Origin: Alloclostridium intestinigallinarum
GTDB lineage: Bacteria > Bacillota > Clostridia > Christensenellales > UBA3700
DNA length: 35,499 nucleotides
Assembly (NCBI GenBank): GCA_904393845.1
Contig: CAJFNB010000011.1
Span: 1-35,499 of the forward strand
Direction of reading: 5' to 3'
Shown one piece after another: positions 24,390 through 32,506 of this stretch (position 1 is its first letter; the number at the start of each line of letters is the position of its first letter). Made by a program: the position numbers and the translations under genes. Under the pieces are notes generated by a model. That model made no database searches, had not been told where the DNA came from, and saw nothing but the letters and a program-made list of their open reading frames with translations.

Positions 24390-25391
24390 TTAATTGAGCA
24401 GCGGCATTATCGCGGCGGTAAGTATCGTCGCAACCGCCGACTGCGTGAATTTCATCAGCAAAAATTTGGTTGCGCCCACCTTGCATGAGGACAGGAACGC
24501 CAGCGACTGCAATATTATGGAAAGTCCGCCGAACGAGAGCATAAACGAAAGGCAGGGAAGCGCGGAATATACGTCCACGCCCGCGTCCGCTATGTACGCC
24601 GCTCCGCGCGTAACTTCCACAAGTCCCGTTAAAAAGCCTTCCGCAAGCGGAAGGGAGCCGCCCGGCATAAGTCGGGAAAGCGGCTTTGCAAGCGCCGTTA
24701 TAAGTCCCGTGTTGTACATTGCGTCCGCCGCCATTCCGAATATCACCACAAATCCGCCCACCGTCAGAATGGATATTATCGCGCTTTTCATGCTTTCGGA
24801 AAGGGCGGAAGATATGCGCATACGCCTTGGCTTTACATTTTGGATATTTATATCGCCTTTTTTGCCCCGGTAGAAAAATCCGTTTATTAGGGCGGCTATG
24901 AAGTGTATTGCAAGTAATATATAGCCCGCCTTTGCGGCGTGGAACATACTCGCCGCCACCGTGCCCACGATAAAAAGCGGTCCCGAAGTGGAGGTAAAGG
25001 AAGCTATCGTGCACGCCTGCCGCCCGTTCACCGCTTTTCCGTCGTACAGCTCGCGCACCAGCTTCGCGCCCACGGGATAGCCGCTTAAAATACTCATGCA
25101 CCACACATATCCGCCGCAACCGGGCGCGTTGTATAAAAGTCCGATAGGGCGGCGCATTATCTTTCCCATGCCTTCCGCCGCTCCCAGCCTTGTCAGTATG
25201 CCCGTGAAAAAGAAAAAGGGGAAGAGCGACGGCGCCACTTTCGTGCCGAAAAGCTCCAGCCCCGTAAGCGCGCTTTGCACATAAGTGTCGGGATCTATCA
25301 AAACGAGAATTATCATAAACGCCGCCGCGGAAGATATAGCCGCCGCCTTATAATCCGCGCGCATACTCTTTAATACTTTATTTTTATCCAT
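24390..25391 (-). CDS. ylbJ: YlbJ-family sporulation integral membrane protein (nucleoside-recognition/Gate domain)
   Basis: About 333 residues from ATG 25391, with eight or so hydrophobic helices. Features of the family: KVAPSLFPFFFFTGIL near the first Gate repeat, SILSGYPVGAKLVREL, the SFTSTSGPLFIVGTV helix, and the second repeat LVEVTRGAAYI with LSFGGLSII. In Bacillus subtilis ylbJ is needed for spore coat or cortex-related maturation; the transported solute is unknown. Start choice is uncertain: a TTG at 25412 extends the frame, ATG 25391 directly abuts a TATAAT (complement of 25392-25397), and another in-frame ATG lies at 25364. In related genomes ylbJ is often near coaD, as it is here, but here it faces the opposite way. 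Confidence 0.9.
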   Translation of the reverse strand: MDKNKVLKSMRADYKAAAISSAAAFMIILVLIDPDTYVQSALTGLELFGTKVAPSLFPFFFFTGILTRLGAAEGMGKIMRRPIGLLYNAPGCGGYVWCMSILSGYPVGAKLVRELYDGKAVNGRQACTIASFTSTSGPLFIVGTVAASMFHAAKAGYILLAIHFIAALINGFFYRGKKGDINIQNVKPRRMRISSALSESMKSAIISILTVGGFVVIFGMAADAMYNTGLITALAKPLSRLMPGGSLPLAEGFLTGLVEVTRGAAYIADAGVDVYSALPCLSFMLSFGGLSIILQSLAFLSSCKVGATKFLLMKFTQSAVATILTAAIMPLLN

Positions 25392-25489
25392 ATTATAAGT
25401 GTATTCGGACAAATTGCGGATAAGCCTTGAAATTTGTGCATAAAAATACGACGGAGTTTTGTCTCCGCCGTAATGCTATTCTTTGCATA

Positions 25490-26671
25490 TTAAAGATTTT
25501 CCATAAGCAGAAAGTCTTTCAGTTTTATATGTTTTACCGAACTTGTGGAATAGTCGATGTCATCGTTCGTTATAATTATCTTTTCACTGAGATTGTCGAT
25601 ATTTCTGAATGCGCCGAATTCCCTCTGCCACGTCTTTTCTTCCGCAACGCTGTATGCTGCCTGTATATAGTAGCGTTTTCCTTCCTTTGTCGCAAGAAAA
25701 TCTATCTCCTTGCCGTTATTGTTGTATACGTACAGATCATACCCCATATATACGAGTTCGTTATAGATTATATTTTCCAGATTATGGGTGATATCGTACC
25801 TCTCTCCCATACAGCGCATAGAGTTAAAGCAGACGTCCGCATTATATATTTTGGAGTAGTAGGAAAGCTCGCTTTTGGTCTTGGAAGAGTAAGGCTTTAT
25901 GCGCTCGACAATATACGCTTCTTCAAGATAGCCCAAATATTTTATTATCGTGTTTACGGAGCACGTTTCGCGCTCGCGCCTGAGGTAATCGTGCACCGAG
26001 TTTGCGGAAAATATCCGCGCGTTGGAGCGAAGTATATAGTTGGTCAGATTCTCGAAAAATTCGCGCTTGCGGATTTTATACCGCCCTATAAGGTCGTTCA
26101 GAACGATGGTATCGTTCAGGTCGTTCAGATATCTGTCGCGCGCTTCGGGCGAGGAAAATTCAAACCGCTTGGGAAAACCGCCCCAGATAAGATAGTCGGT
26201 AACGGACGGAGTTTTCCCCAATTCTTCGCAGTAGGCGCATATCTCTTTGTATACGAAAGGGCGTATGCGGAAAGCGACGTATCTGCCGGAAAGTTCCTTT
26301 GTAAATTCTCCTGACAGCAGTTTGGAATTTGAACCCGTTATAAAGACCGAACAGCCGTCGAGGCGCAATGTTTTGCAGGCGTCCTGCCACCCGTCCAAAG
26401 TCTGTATTTCGTCGAAAAACAGATAGCATTTTCCGCTTTTTTTGTTTTCGTCCACGTAGGAAAGCAGCTGCCTGCAGCTTGTTATATTGGAAGACACCCG
26501 CTTGTCCTCAAAATTGAGGTAAATAACGTTGTCCGTGGTCTTGCGTATCTCGCCCATTATCTGTTCGAGTATAACGGACTTGCCGCACCGGCGTATGCCC
26601 GTCAGTATTTTTATCAGATCGGAGTCGTAAAAAGGTCGTATCTTTTCTATGTAATGTTCCCTTGTTATCAT
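25490..26671 (-). CDS. AAA+ ATPase with C-terminal DUF4143 domain
   Basis: 393 residues. The AAA_14-type ATPase domain has Walker A GIRRCGKS (25-32), Walker B CYLFFDEIQ (82-90) and a sensor-like VFITGSNSKLL (about 108-118). The C-terminal half is DUF4143, with a degenerate PD-(D/E)xK-like core (GKEIDFLATKEGKRYYIQ near 325-340) where the usual E-x-K is replaced by IQ. Such proteins are abundant, often multi-copy, and patchily distributed in gut anaerobes and archaea; their role is unknown. AGGTGG precedes the ATG. The gene is visibly more AT-rich than both neighbours (two 60-base lines counted by eye had about 35 and 45 percent GC), which suggests horizontal transfer. It interrupts the space between ylbJ and the heat-shock operon and stands alone. 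Confidence 0.9.
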   Translation of the reverse strand: MITREHYIEKIRPFYDSDLIKILTGIRRCGKSVILEQIMGEIRKTTDNVIYLNFEDKRVSSNITSCRQLLSYVDENKKSGKCYLFFDEIQTLDGWQDACKTLRLDGCSVFITGSNSKLLSGEFTKELSGRYVAFRIRPFVYKEICAYCEELGKTPSVTDYLIWGGFPKRFEFSSPEARDRYLNDLNDTIVLNDLIGRYKIRKREFFENLTNYILRSNARIFSANSVHDYLRRERETCSVNTIIKYLGYLEEAYIVERIKPYSSKTKSELSYYSKIYNADVCFNSMRCMGERYDITHNLENIIYNELVYMGYDLYVYNNNGKEIDFLATKEGKRYYIQAAYSVAEEKTWQREFGAFRNIDNLSEKIIITNDDIDYSTSSVKHIKLKDFLLMENL

Positions 26672-26689
26672 ATTCCACCTCGTATTTAT

Positions 26690-26716
26690 GGTATATCAAA
26701 TATGGACGCGTGTCAA
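26690..26716 (-). promoter_or_regulatory. Possible promoter of the AAA+/DUF4143 gene
   Basis: On the minus strand TTGACA (complement of 26711-26716) is followed after 15 bp by TATACC (complement of 26690-26695), or after 17 bp by TACCAT. The -35 is perfect, the -10 is poor. Confidence 0.45.
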
Positions 26717-26724
26717 GAAATTTA

Positions 26725-26844
26725 TTCAGTATAGTGAAAGATTTTTCGCAATAAGGCAAAATTGTTCAGTATAGTGAAAGATTTTACTCGATTCGGTAAA
26801 ATTGTTCAGTAGAAAGAAATATTCTATACGGCAACAATTCGCCA
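26725..26844. repeat. Three tandem 40-bp repeats between the DUF4143 ATPase gene and hrcA
   Basis: Units start at 26725, 26765 and 26805, exactly 40 bp apart. The first two share TTCAGTATAGTGAAAGATTTT and the ending AAAATTG; the third keeps TTCAGTA and fragments of the rest. The array lies upstream of the divergent ATPase gene and of the hrcA promoter. The remaining intergenic sequence 26672-26985 holds the two promoters and CIRCE, and no gene. The repeats could be spaced protein-binding sites or a decayed iteron-like array. Confidence 0.85.
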
Positions 26845-26895
26845 AGCCGAAATTCCGGTAAAAATTGTTTTTCCTACATTTTACATACAAATCCC

Positions 26896-26923
26896 TTGAC
26901 ATATCTTTTCCGCGGTGTATAAT
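26896..26923 (+). promoter_or_regulatory. Promoter of the hrcA-grpE-dnaK-dnaJ operon
   Basis: Perfect TTGACA (26896-26901), a 16-bp spacer and perfect TATAAT (26918-26923). The start is predicted at about 26930, within the first bases of the CIRCE operator. Confidence 0.9.
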
Positions 26924-26928
26924 ATGAA

Positions 26929-26955
26929 TTAGCAGTCAGAGGGCGCGAGTGCTAA
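26929..26955 (+). promoter_or_regulatory. CIRCE operator (HrcA binding site)
   Basis: TTAGCAGTC, nine bases, GAGTGCTAA. This is the CIRCE consensus TTAGCACTC-N9-GAGTGCTAA with one mismatch (G for C) in the left half. It overlaps the predicted transcription start, so HrcA would block initiation of its own operon and release it on heat shock. Confidence 0.93.
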
Positions 26956-26985
26956 CACTCAAGAGCCGCGATTGCCAGGACGAAA

Positions 26986-27975
26986 ATGGATAAACTTACG
27001 GAAAGGAAAAAAAGGCTTCTTGAAGCGGTGGTGGACAGTTACATCACCTCGGCGGAGCCTATCTCGTCGGCGGCGATTCAGCAGGGATATATGCCCGACG
27101 TTTCCACCGCCACAATCCGCAGTGAACTTGCGGGGCTTGAGGAGATGGGCTATCTTGTAAAGCCGCACGTTTCCGCAGGGCGCGTTCCTTCCAGCAAGGC
27201 ATACCGTTTTTATGTGGACAGCCTTATGCAAAACGTCACTCCCGGCGACGTAGACGAGCTGGAGAGCGAAGGCAGGGAGAGAATAGAGGGCGTGGAAAGC
27301 ATTGTAAAAGAGGCGGTCAAGGTGGTGAGCGATATTACCAACTACACCTCGCTTATGGTGCTGGAAGGCAAGGACGACCTTATCGTAAGGCAGGTGAAGC
27401 TGGTGGGGCTAGGCGATAAAACCGCGCTCGTCATAATAATAACGGACGGCGGAGTGCTCCGCGACAGCGTGATAAATCTTCCCGAAAACACGCAGGAAGG
27501 GTATCTGGACGCGGCGTCCTCGCTCATAAACGGAAGTATGGCGGGCAAGAGCATAAAGACCATCACGGGCGGGGAGGTAATCTCGAACGTGGAGGAGTTC
27601 AAGGCGCTGTTCGACCAGATAATTGCGATGCTCAGGCAGTACGTTCAGGGCGGGGAAGTGTACGTGGAAGGCGCGGATAAGATATTCGCCTATCCCGAAT
27701 ACCGCGACGTGGACAACGTGAAAGGCTTTCTTTCCGTCATTTCGCAAAAGGACAAATTGCAGGAGCTTACCTCGGGCGACGGGGTGGAGATAACCGTTAA
27801 AATAGGCGCGGAAGAGGGCGTGAAGAATATGGCGGTCGTCAGCGCGCGCTATCTTGTTTCGGGCAGGCAGATAGGCCATGTGGGCGTGATAGGTCCCGAG
27901 CGCATGGATTACAGAAAAGTTATAAAGGTACTTACGACGATAGGAAAGATGTCGGAGGAGAAAAAGGAGGATTAA
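26986..27975 (+). CDS. hrcA: Heat-inducible transcription repressor HrcA
   Basis: 329 residues, close to the usual length of about 340. The N-terminal winged helix reads LTERKKRLLEAVVDSYITSA, VSTATIRSELAGLEEMGYL and the signature PHVSAGRVPSSKAYRFYVD; a GAF-like and a dimerising domain follow. It represses class I heat-shock genes through CIRCE, and its folding depends on GroEL, which senses misfolded protein. The ATG at 26986 follows a weak AGGA. It leads grpE by one base. Confidence 0.96.
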   Translation: MDKLTERKKRLLEAVVDSYITSAEPISSAAIQQGYMPDVSTATIRSELAGLEEMGYLVKPHVSAGRVPSSKAYRFYVDSLMQNVTPGDVDELESEGRERIEGVESIVKEAVKVVSDITNYTSLMVLEGKDDLIVRQVKLVGLGDKTALVIIITDGGVLRDSVINLPENTQEGYLDAASSLINGSMAGKSIKTITGGEVISNVEEFKALFDQIIAMLRQYVQGGEVYVEGADKIFAYPEYRDVDNVKGFLSVISQKDKLQELTSGDGVEITVKIGAEEGVKNMAVVSARYLVSGRQIGHVGVIGPERMDYRKVIKVLTTIGKMSEEKKED

Positions 27976-27976
27976 A

Positions 27977-28486
27977 ATGGCTAAGAAGAAGCCCGAGGAA
28001 AAGGCGGAAACTTACGAATTCGATAAAAAGGAGCCGGAAGCCGAGGTCGAAAAGGTCAAAGAAGTGGTGGACAAAGCCGACTACGACAACCTCAGCGACA
28101 GGTATCTGCGCCTTCTGGCGGACTTTGAGAATTTCAAAAGGCGCAACGCCGAAAACGGAAAGTCTATGTACCGCAGCGGCAAGCTGGATATGATTGACAG
28201 TATTCTGCCCACTCTGGACTATCTGGACATGGCGATTGCCGCCATTAAGGACGATAGCGCAAGGCAGGGCGTGGAGCTGGTCAAAAAGGCTTTTTCCGAC
28301 GTGCTTTCGCGCGAAGGGGTAAAGGAATACGACCCTCTGGGCGAGGACTTCGACCCCAAAAAGCACGAAGCGGTGATGAGCCGCGAAGAAGAGGGCAAGG
28401 AAGGTAAAATCCTCCAAGTGCTTAAAAAAGGATATCTCTGCGACGATAAGGTGTTGAGGCACCCTATGGTCGTGGTCGGAAAATAA
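27977..28486 (+). CDS. grpE: Nucleotide exchange factor GrpE
   Basis: 169 residues. An acidic and basic N-terminal tail (about 1-35), a long coiled-coil helix with YLRLLADFENFKRRNAEN, a four-helix bundle, and the C-terminal beta-wing ending LQVLKKGYLCDDKVLRHPMVVV. It releases ADP from DnaK. AAAGGAGG, inside the end of hrcA, precedes the ATG. Confidence 0.96.
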   Translation: MAKKKPEEKAETYEFDKKEPEAEVEKVKEVVDKADYDNLSDRYLRLLADFENFKRRNAENGKSMYRSGKLDMIDSILPTLDYLDMAIAAIKDDSARQGVELVKKAFSDVLSREGVKEYDPLGEDFDPKKHEAVMSREEEGKEGKILQVLKKGYLCDDKVLRHPMVVVGK

Positions 28487-28510
28487 GAATATAAGAAGGA
28501 GAAATAGAAA

Positions 28511-30343
28511 ATGTCAAAGATTATAGGTATTGACCTTGGAACAACCAACTCCTGCGTGGCGGTGCTTGAAGGCGGCGACCCCGTCGTTATCCCCAACGCG
28601 GAAGGCGCGCGTACCACCCCTTCGGTGGTCGCTTTTGCCAAGGACGGCGAAAGACTTGTGGGCAGCGCGGCAAAGAGGCAGGCGGTTGCCAACCCCGAAA
28701 GAACGGTAAGTTCCATCAAACGCCACATGGGTCAGGCGTATAAAGTTACGATAGACGGCAAGGGCTACTCCCCCCAGGAGATAAGCGCGATGATTCTGTC
28801 CAAGCTGAAGGCGGACGCGGAAAGCTATCTCGGCGAAAAGGTTACAAAGGCGGTTATCACCGTTCCCGCGTACTTCTCCGACAGCCAGCGCCAGGCGACC
28901 AAGGACGCGGGCAAGATTGCGGGACTCGAAGTTATGAGAATAATCAACGAGCCTACCGCCGCGGCGCTTGCTTACGGGCTTGACAAGGGCGACAACAAGG
29001 GACAGAAAGTACTTATTTACGACCTGGGCGGCGGCACGTTCGACGTTTCCATTCTGGAAATTGAGGACGGCGTGTTCGAAGTGCTCTCCACAAACGGCGA
29101 CACCATGCTGGGCGGCGACGACTTCGACAGGAAGATAATGGACTGGATAGTTGCCGAATTCAAGGCGAAAGAGGGCGTTGACCTTTCAAAGGACGCGGCG
29201 GCGATGCAGCGTATCAAGGAAGCGGCGGAAAAGGCGAAAATAGACCTTTCCGGCATGACCAAGACGAATATCAACCTGCCTTTCATCACCATGAAGGATT
29301 CCGCTCCCCTGCACATAGACATGGACCTTACCAAGGCTAAGTTCGACGCCATGACCGCGGACCTTGTCAACAGGACGATAGTGCCCATGAAGAAGGCGCT
29401 CGCGGACGCCAACCTTACCATAGACAAGATAGACAAGGTGATTCTGGTGGGCGGTTCCACCCGTATCCCCGCAGTCGTGGAAGCGGTCAAGAACACCACG
29501 GGCAAAGAACCTTACAAGGGCATCAACCCCGACGAATGCGTGGCAATCGGCGCGGCTATACAGGGCGGCGTGCTCGCCGGCGACGTCAAGGACGTACTTT
29601 TGCTGGACGTAACCCCGCTTTCGCTGGGCATTGAAACGATGGGCGGCGTGTTCACCAAACTCATCGAGCGCAACACCACCATTCCTACGTCCAAATCGCA
29701 GATATTCTCCACCGCCTCCAACAACCAGACGGCTGTGGACATAAGAGTTCTGCAGGGCGAACGCCCCATGGCGGACGACAACAAGGAGCTGGGCAGATTC
29801 CAGCTTGACGGTATCCCTCCGGCACCCCGCGGCGTTCCCCAGATAGAAGTCACCTTCGACATAGACGCCAACGGCATAGTGAACGTCAAGGCGGTGGACA
29901 AGGGCACGGGCAAACAGCAGAGCGTGACCATTACTTCTTCCACCAACCTGTCCGACGACCAGATAGACAAGGCGGTCAAGGAAGCGGAGAAGTACGCCGA
30001 AGAGGATAAAAAGCGCAAGGAGATGGTTGACGCGCGCAACGACGCCGACCAGATGATTTACGCCACCGAAAAGGCTATGGAAGAAGCCGGCGACAAGATA
30101 AGCGAAGAGGACAAGAAGACGCTCGAAGAGGCGGTCAAGAAGGCGAAGGAAGAAGTTGCCAAAGCCGAAGACGCCGAAAGCGTAAGGAAAGTCATAGACG
30201 AAATGGGTAAGGAAACCGCGCCCGTATTCACCAAACTCTACCAGGCACAGCAGGCGGCGCAGCAAAGCGGCGAAGGCGATACCAACGGCGGCAGTAACGG
30301 CGACAATAACGGCGGCGACGATACGATAATCGACAACGATTGA
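28511..30343 (+). CDS. dnaK: Molecular chaperone DnaK (Hsp70)
   Basis: 610 residues. ATPase domain: IGIDLGTTNSCVAVLEGG, TVPAYFSDSQRQATKDAG, INEPTAAALAYG, YDLGGGTFDVSIL and VGGSTRIPAV. The linker is DVLLLDVTPLSLGIET and the substrate domain has QGERPMADDNKELGRF. The helical lid is normal, but the tail is a Gly/Asn/Asp linker ending DDTIIDND, without the usual EEVD-like end. AGAAGGAG precedes the ATG. It folds proteins together with GrpE and DnaJ encoded either side. Confidence 0.98.
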   Translation: MSKIIGIDLGTTNSCVAVLEGGDPVVIPNAEGARTTPSVVAFAKDGERLVGSAAKRQAVANPERTVSSIKRHMGQAYKVTIDGKGYSPQEISAMILSKLKADAESYLGEKVTKAVITVPAYFSDSQRQATKDAGKIAGLEVMRIINEPTAAALAYGLDKGDNKGQKVLIYDLGGGTFDVSILEIEDGVFEVLSTNGDTMLGGDDFDRKIMDWIVAEFKAKEGVDLSKDAAAMQRIKEAAEKAKIDLSGMTKTNINLPFITMKDSAPLHIDMDLTKAKFDAMTADLVNRTIVPMKKALADANLTIDKIDKVILVGGSTRIPAVVEAVKNTTGKEPYKGINPDECVAIGAAIQGGVLAGDVKDVLLLDVTPLSLGIETMGGVFTKLIERNTTIPTSKSQIFSTASNNQTAVDIRVLQGERPMADDNKELGRFQLDGIPPAPRGVPQIEVTFDIDANGIVNVKAVDKGTGKQQSVTITSSTNLSDDQIDKAVKEAEKYAEEDKKRKEMVDARNDADQMIYATEKAMEEAGDKISEEDKKTLEEAVKKAKEEVAKAEDAESVRKVIDEMGKETAPVFTKLYQAQQAAQQSGEGDTNGGSNGDNNGGDDTIIDND

Positions 30344-30344
30344 T

Positions 30345-31478
30345 ATGGCAAAAGACCTTTACGAAACACTCGGAGTAAATAAAAACGCTTCGGAAGAGGA
30401 GATCAAGAGCGCTTATCGCAAGATGGCGCTCAAGTACCACCCCGACAGATACGCCTCCGCAAGCGAGCAGGAAAAGAAGGCGGCGGAAGAGAAGTTCAAG
30501 GAGATAAACCACGCCTACGAGGTGCTGAGCGACAAGAACAAGCGCGCCAATTACGACCAGTACGGCAGCGAGGACGGTCCACAGGGCTTCGGCGGTTTCG
30601 GCGGCGGACAGGGCGGATTCGGTTCCGGCTTTTCCGCCGGAGGCGGGTTCGACGACATATTAAGTTCCATCTTCGGCGGTTTCGGCGGTTCGGGCAGGCG
30701 TAATCCCAATGCGCCCGTCGACGGCGACGATATTACCCTGCAAGTCACGCTCACTTTCAACGAAGCGTACTTCGGCGTGAAAAAGACGGTCAAGTTCTAC
30801 CGCGACGACGAATGTTCCGACTGCCACGGCAGCGGCGCCAAGGACCCCGGCTCCGTCAAAGTGTGCCCGTACTGCCACGGCAGCGGTTACGTCACCCAGA
30901 CCCAGCGCACCATGTTCGGAACGCAGACCGTGCGCACGGTGTGCAGTAACTGCGGCGGCAAGGGCAGGGTCATCACGGACAAGTGCAAGACCTGCCGCGG
31001 AAGCGGTTACATAAGGCGCGAAGTGAGCAAGACCCTCGACATTCCCGCGGGTGTGGACAGGGGTACGCGCATGACTATCCGCTACGAGGGCAACTGCGGC
31101 CGCAACGGCGGACAAAAGGGCAATCTGGTAATAGTGTTCGACGTACAGCCCAGCCCCGTATACAAGAGGATAGACAACGACCTTTATATGGATCAGCACA
31201 TCACCTTCTTCGACGCGGCGGCGGGGTGTGAAATAGAGCTTGATACCATGAAGGGCGTGACCCGTCTTAAAATTCCCGAGGCGGTGCAGAACGGCACCAA
31301 AATAAGGGTGAAGGGCTACGGCATGAAGATATTGAAGAGGGAAGCCTACGGCGACCTGTACGTCACGATAAAGGTGGACACGCCGCGAAACCTCGACAGA
31401 AAACAGCTTAAACTGCTCAAAGAATTCGACGAAAGCCTGAAAGACAGCCAACGTCCGCGTTATAACAAAAGTAAATGA
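30345..31478 (+). CDS. dnaJ: Chaperone protein DnaJ (Hsp40)
   Basis: 377 residues. The J-domain has YHPDRYA with the HPD triad; a Gly/Phe-rich linker is at about 75-122. The zinc-binding region has four CxxCxGxG-type motifs: CSDCHGSG, CPYCHGSG, CSNCGGKG and CKTCRGSG. The C-terminal substrate-binding domains follow. It delivers substrates to DnaK and stimulates its ATPase. It starts one base after the dnaK stop, so translation is probably coupled. A terminator closes the operon. Confidence 0.98.
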   Translation: MAKDLYETLGVNKNASEEEIKSAYRKMALKYHPDRYASASEQEKKAAEEKFKEINHAYEVLSDKNKRANYDQYGSEDGPQGFGGFGGGQGGFGSGFSAGGGFDDILSSIFGGFGGSGRRNPNAPVDGDDITLQVTLTFNEAYFGVKKTVKFYRDDECSDCHGSGAKDPGSVKVCPYCHGSGYVTQTQRTMFGTQTVRTVCSNCGGKGRVITDKCKTCRGSGYIRREVSKTLDIPAGVDRGTRMTIRYEGNCGRNGGQKGNLVIVFDVQPSPVYKRIDNDLYMDQHITFFDAAAGCEIELDTMKGVTRLKIPEAVQNGTKIRVKGYGMKILKREAYGDLYVTIKVDTPRNLDRKQLKLLKEFDESLKDSQRPRYNKSK

Positions 31479-31484
31479 TTTACG

Positions 31485-31521
31485 TCCGTCCCGGTAAAAG
31501 AGTTTTGCCGGGGCGGATTTT
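31485..31521 (+). terminator. Intrinsic terminator of the heat-shock operon
   Basis: A 15-bp stem (31485-31499 with 31503-31517) with two G-U pairs and a 3-base loop, followed by TTTT. It lies 7 bases past the dnaJ stop. Confidence 0.85.
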
Positions 31522-31559
31522 ACAATAATAGCCATATTTTTCCGACAGCGCGATTTTAC

Positions 31560-31588
31560 TTTATTTACCCGCCGGAATTTAGTATAAT
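31560..31588 (+). promoter_or_regulatory. Promoter of the prmA operon, placed for a leaderless mRNA
   Basis: TATAAT at 31583-31588 with a weak TTTATT at 31560-31565, 17 bp upstream. With normal spacing transcription would start at 31595, exactly the A of the prmA ATG. Confidence 0.65.
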
Positions 31589-31594
31589 GTACCT

Positions 31595-32506
31595 ATGAAA
31601 GTTAAACAAATTACAATATACACAACCAGCGAGGCAAGCGAACTTGTCGCGGATATTTTATTCGATATAGGTTGCGAAGGCGTGAGCATTTACGACAGCG
31701 CGGACTTTGCAACGCTTCTGTCGTCCGACGTGATATGGGACTATGTGGACGAAAACGCCTTGAAGCGCGACCCCGTCGTGCGCGTTGTGGGGTGCGTGGA
31801 CGAAAACGCGTCCCTTGCGCCCCTGCACGAACTTCTTGACAACCTGAAGCGCAACTGCCTATTTGAAACGGGAAGTCTGGAGATAAGCTGCAATATCGTT
31901 GAAGCGGACGCATGGGCGGACGAATGGAAAAAATATTACTCTCCCCAGCATTACGGAAAACTGACGGTCGTGCCCGAATGGATAGACTACAAAGCCGCGC
32001 CGGGCGAAACGGTCGTAAAAATGGATCCGGGAATGGCTTTCGGAACGGGCGAGCACGAGAGCACGCGCATATGCCTTACTTTACTTGAAAAGACGGTAAA
32101 GGGCGGCGAAAGCGTGATAGACGTGGGCTGCGGAAGCGGAATTCTGGCGGCGGCGGCGTTAAAGCTGGGCGCCGGCTGCGCGGACGCCTGCGACATAGAC
32201 CCGATAGCCGTAAAGGCGGCGGGGGAGAATGCGGCGCGGAACGGCGTAAACGTGCGCGTGGTGCAGGGGTCGATAGGCGAGTGCGCGCGCGGGAAGTACG
32301 ATATTATTCTGGCGAATATCACCGCGGACGTGCTTATTTCAATGAGCAAGGACTTCAAAGAGCACATAAAGGACGGCGGCGCGCTCATAATGTCGGGCGT
32401 GATAAACGCAAGAAGCGCGCAGGTTGAGCAGGCTGTTTCGGACGCGGGCTTTACTTTGGCGGAAAAGATTGTGGACGGCGAGTGGACGGGCTACTTATGG
32501 AGATAA
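31595..32506 (+). CDS. prmA: Ribosomal protein L11 methyltransferase PrmA
   Basis: 303 residues. The N-terminal substrate-recognition domain begins KVKQITIYTTSEASELVADIL; the linker reads WADEWKKYYSPQHYGKLTVVP. The SAM-binding domain has MDPGMAFGTGEHEST, VIDVGCGSGILAAAAL and the catalytic ILANITADVL. It trimethylates ribosomal protein L11. There is no Shine-Dalgarno sequence before the ATG and the -10 box is only six bases upstream, which argues for leaderless translation. Its end overlaps the rsmE start by ten bases. Confidence 0.95.
   Translation: MKVKQITIYTTSEASELVADILFDIGCEGVSIYDSADFATLLSSDVIWDYVDENALKRDPVVRVVGCVDENASLAPLHELLDNLKRNCLFETGSLEISCNIVEADAWADEWKKYYSPQHYGKLTVVPEWIDYKAAPGETVVKMDPGMAFGTGEHESTRICLTLLEKTVKGGESVIDVGCGSGILAAAALKLGAGCADACDIDPIAVKAAGENAARNGVNVRVVQGSIGECARGKYDIILANITADVLISMSKDFKEHIKDGGALIMSGVINARSAQVEQAVSDAGFTLAEKIVDGEWTGYLWR

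Noticed and set aside
26672..26985. A CRISPR array, suggested by the regular 40-bp repeats
   Set aside because: Only three units, no separate spacers (the whole 40 bp repeats), no palindromic repeat ends and no cas genes.
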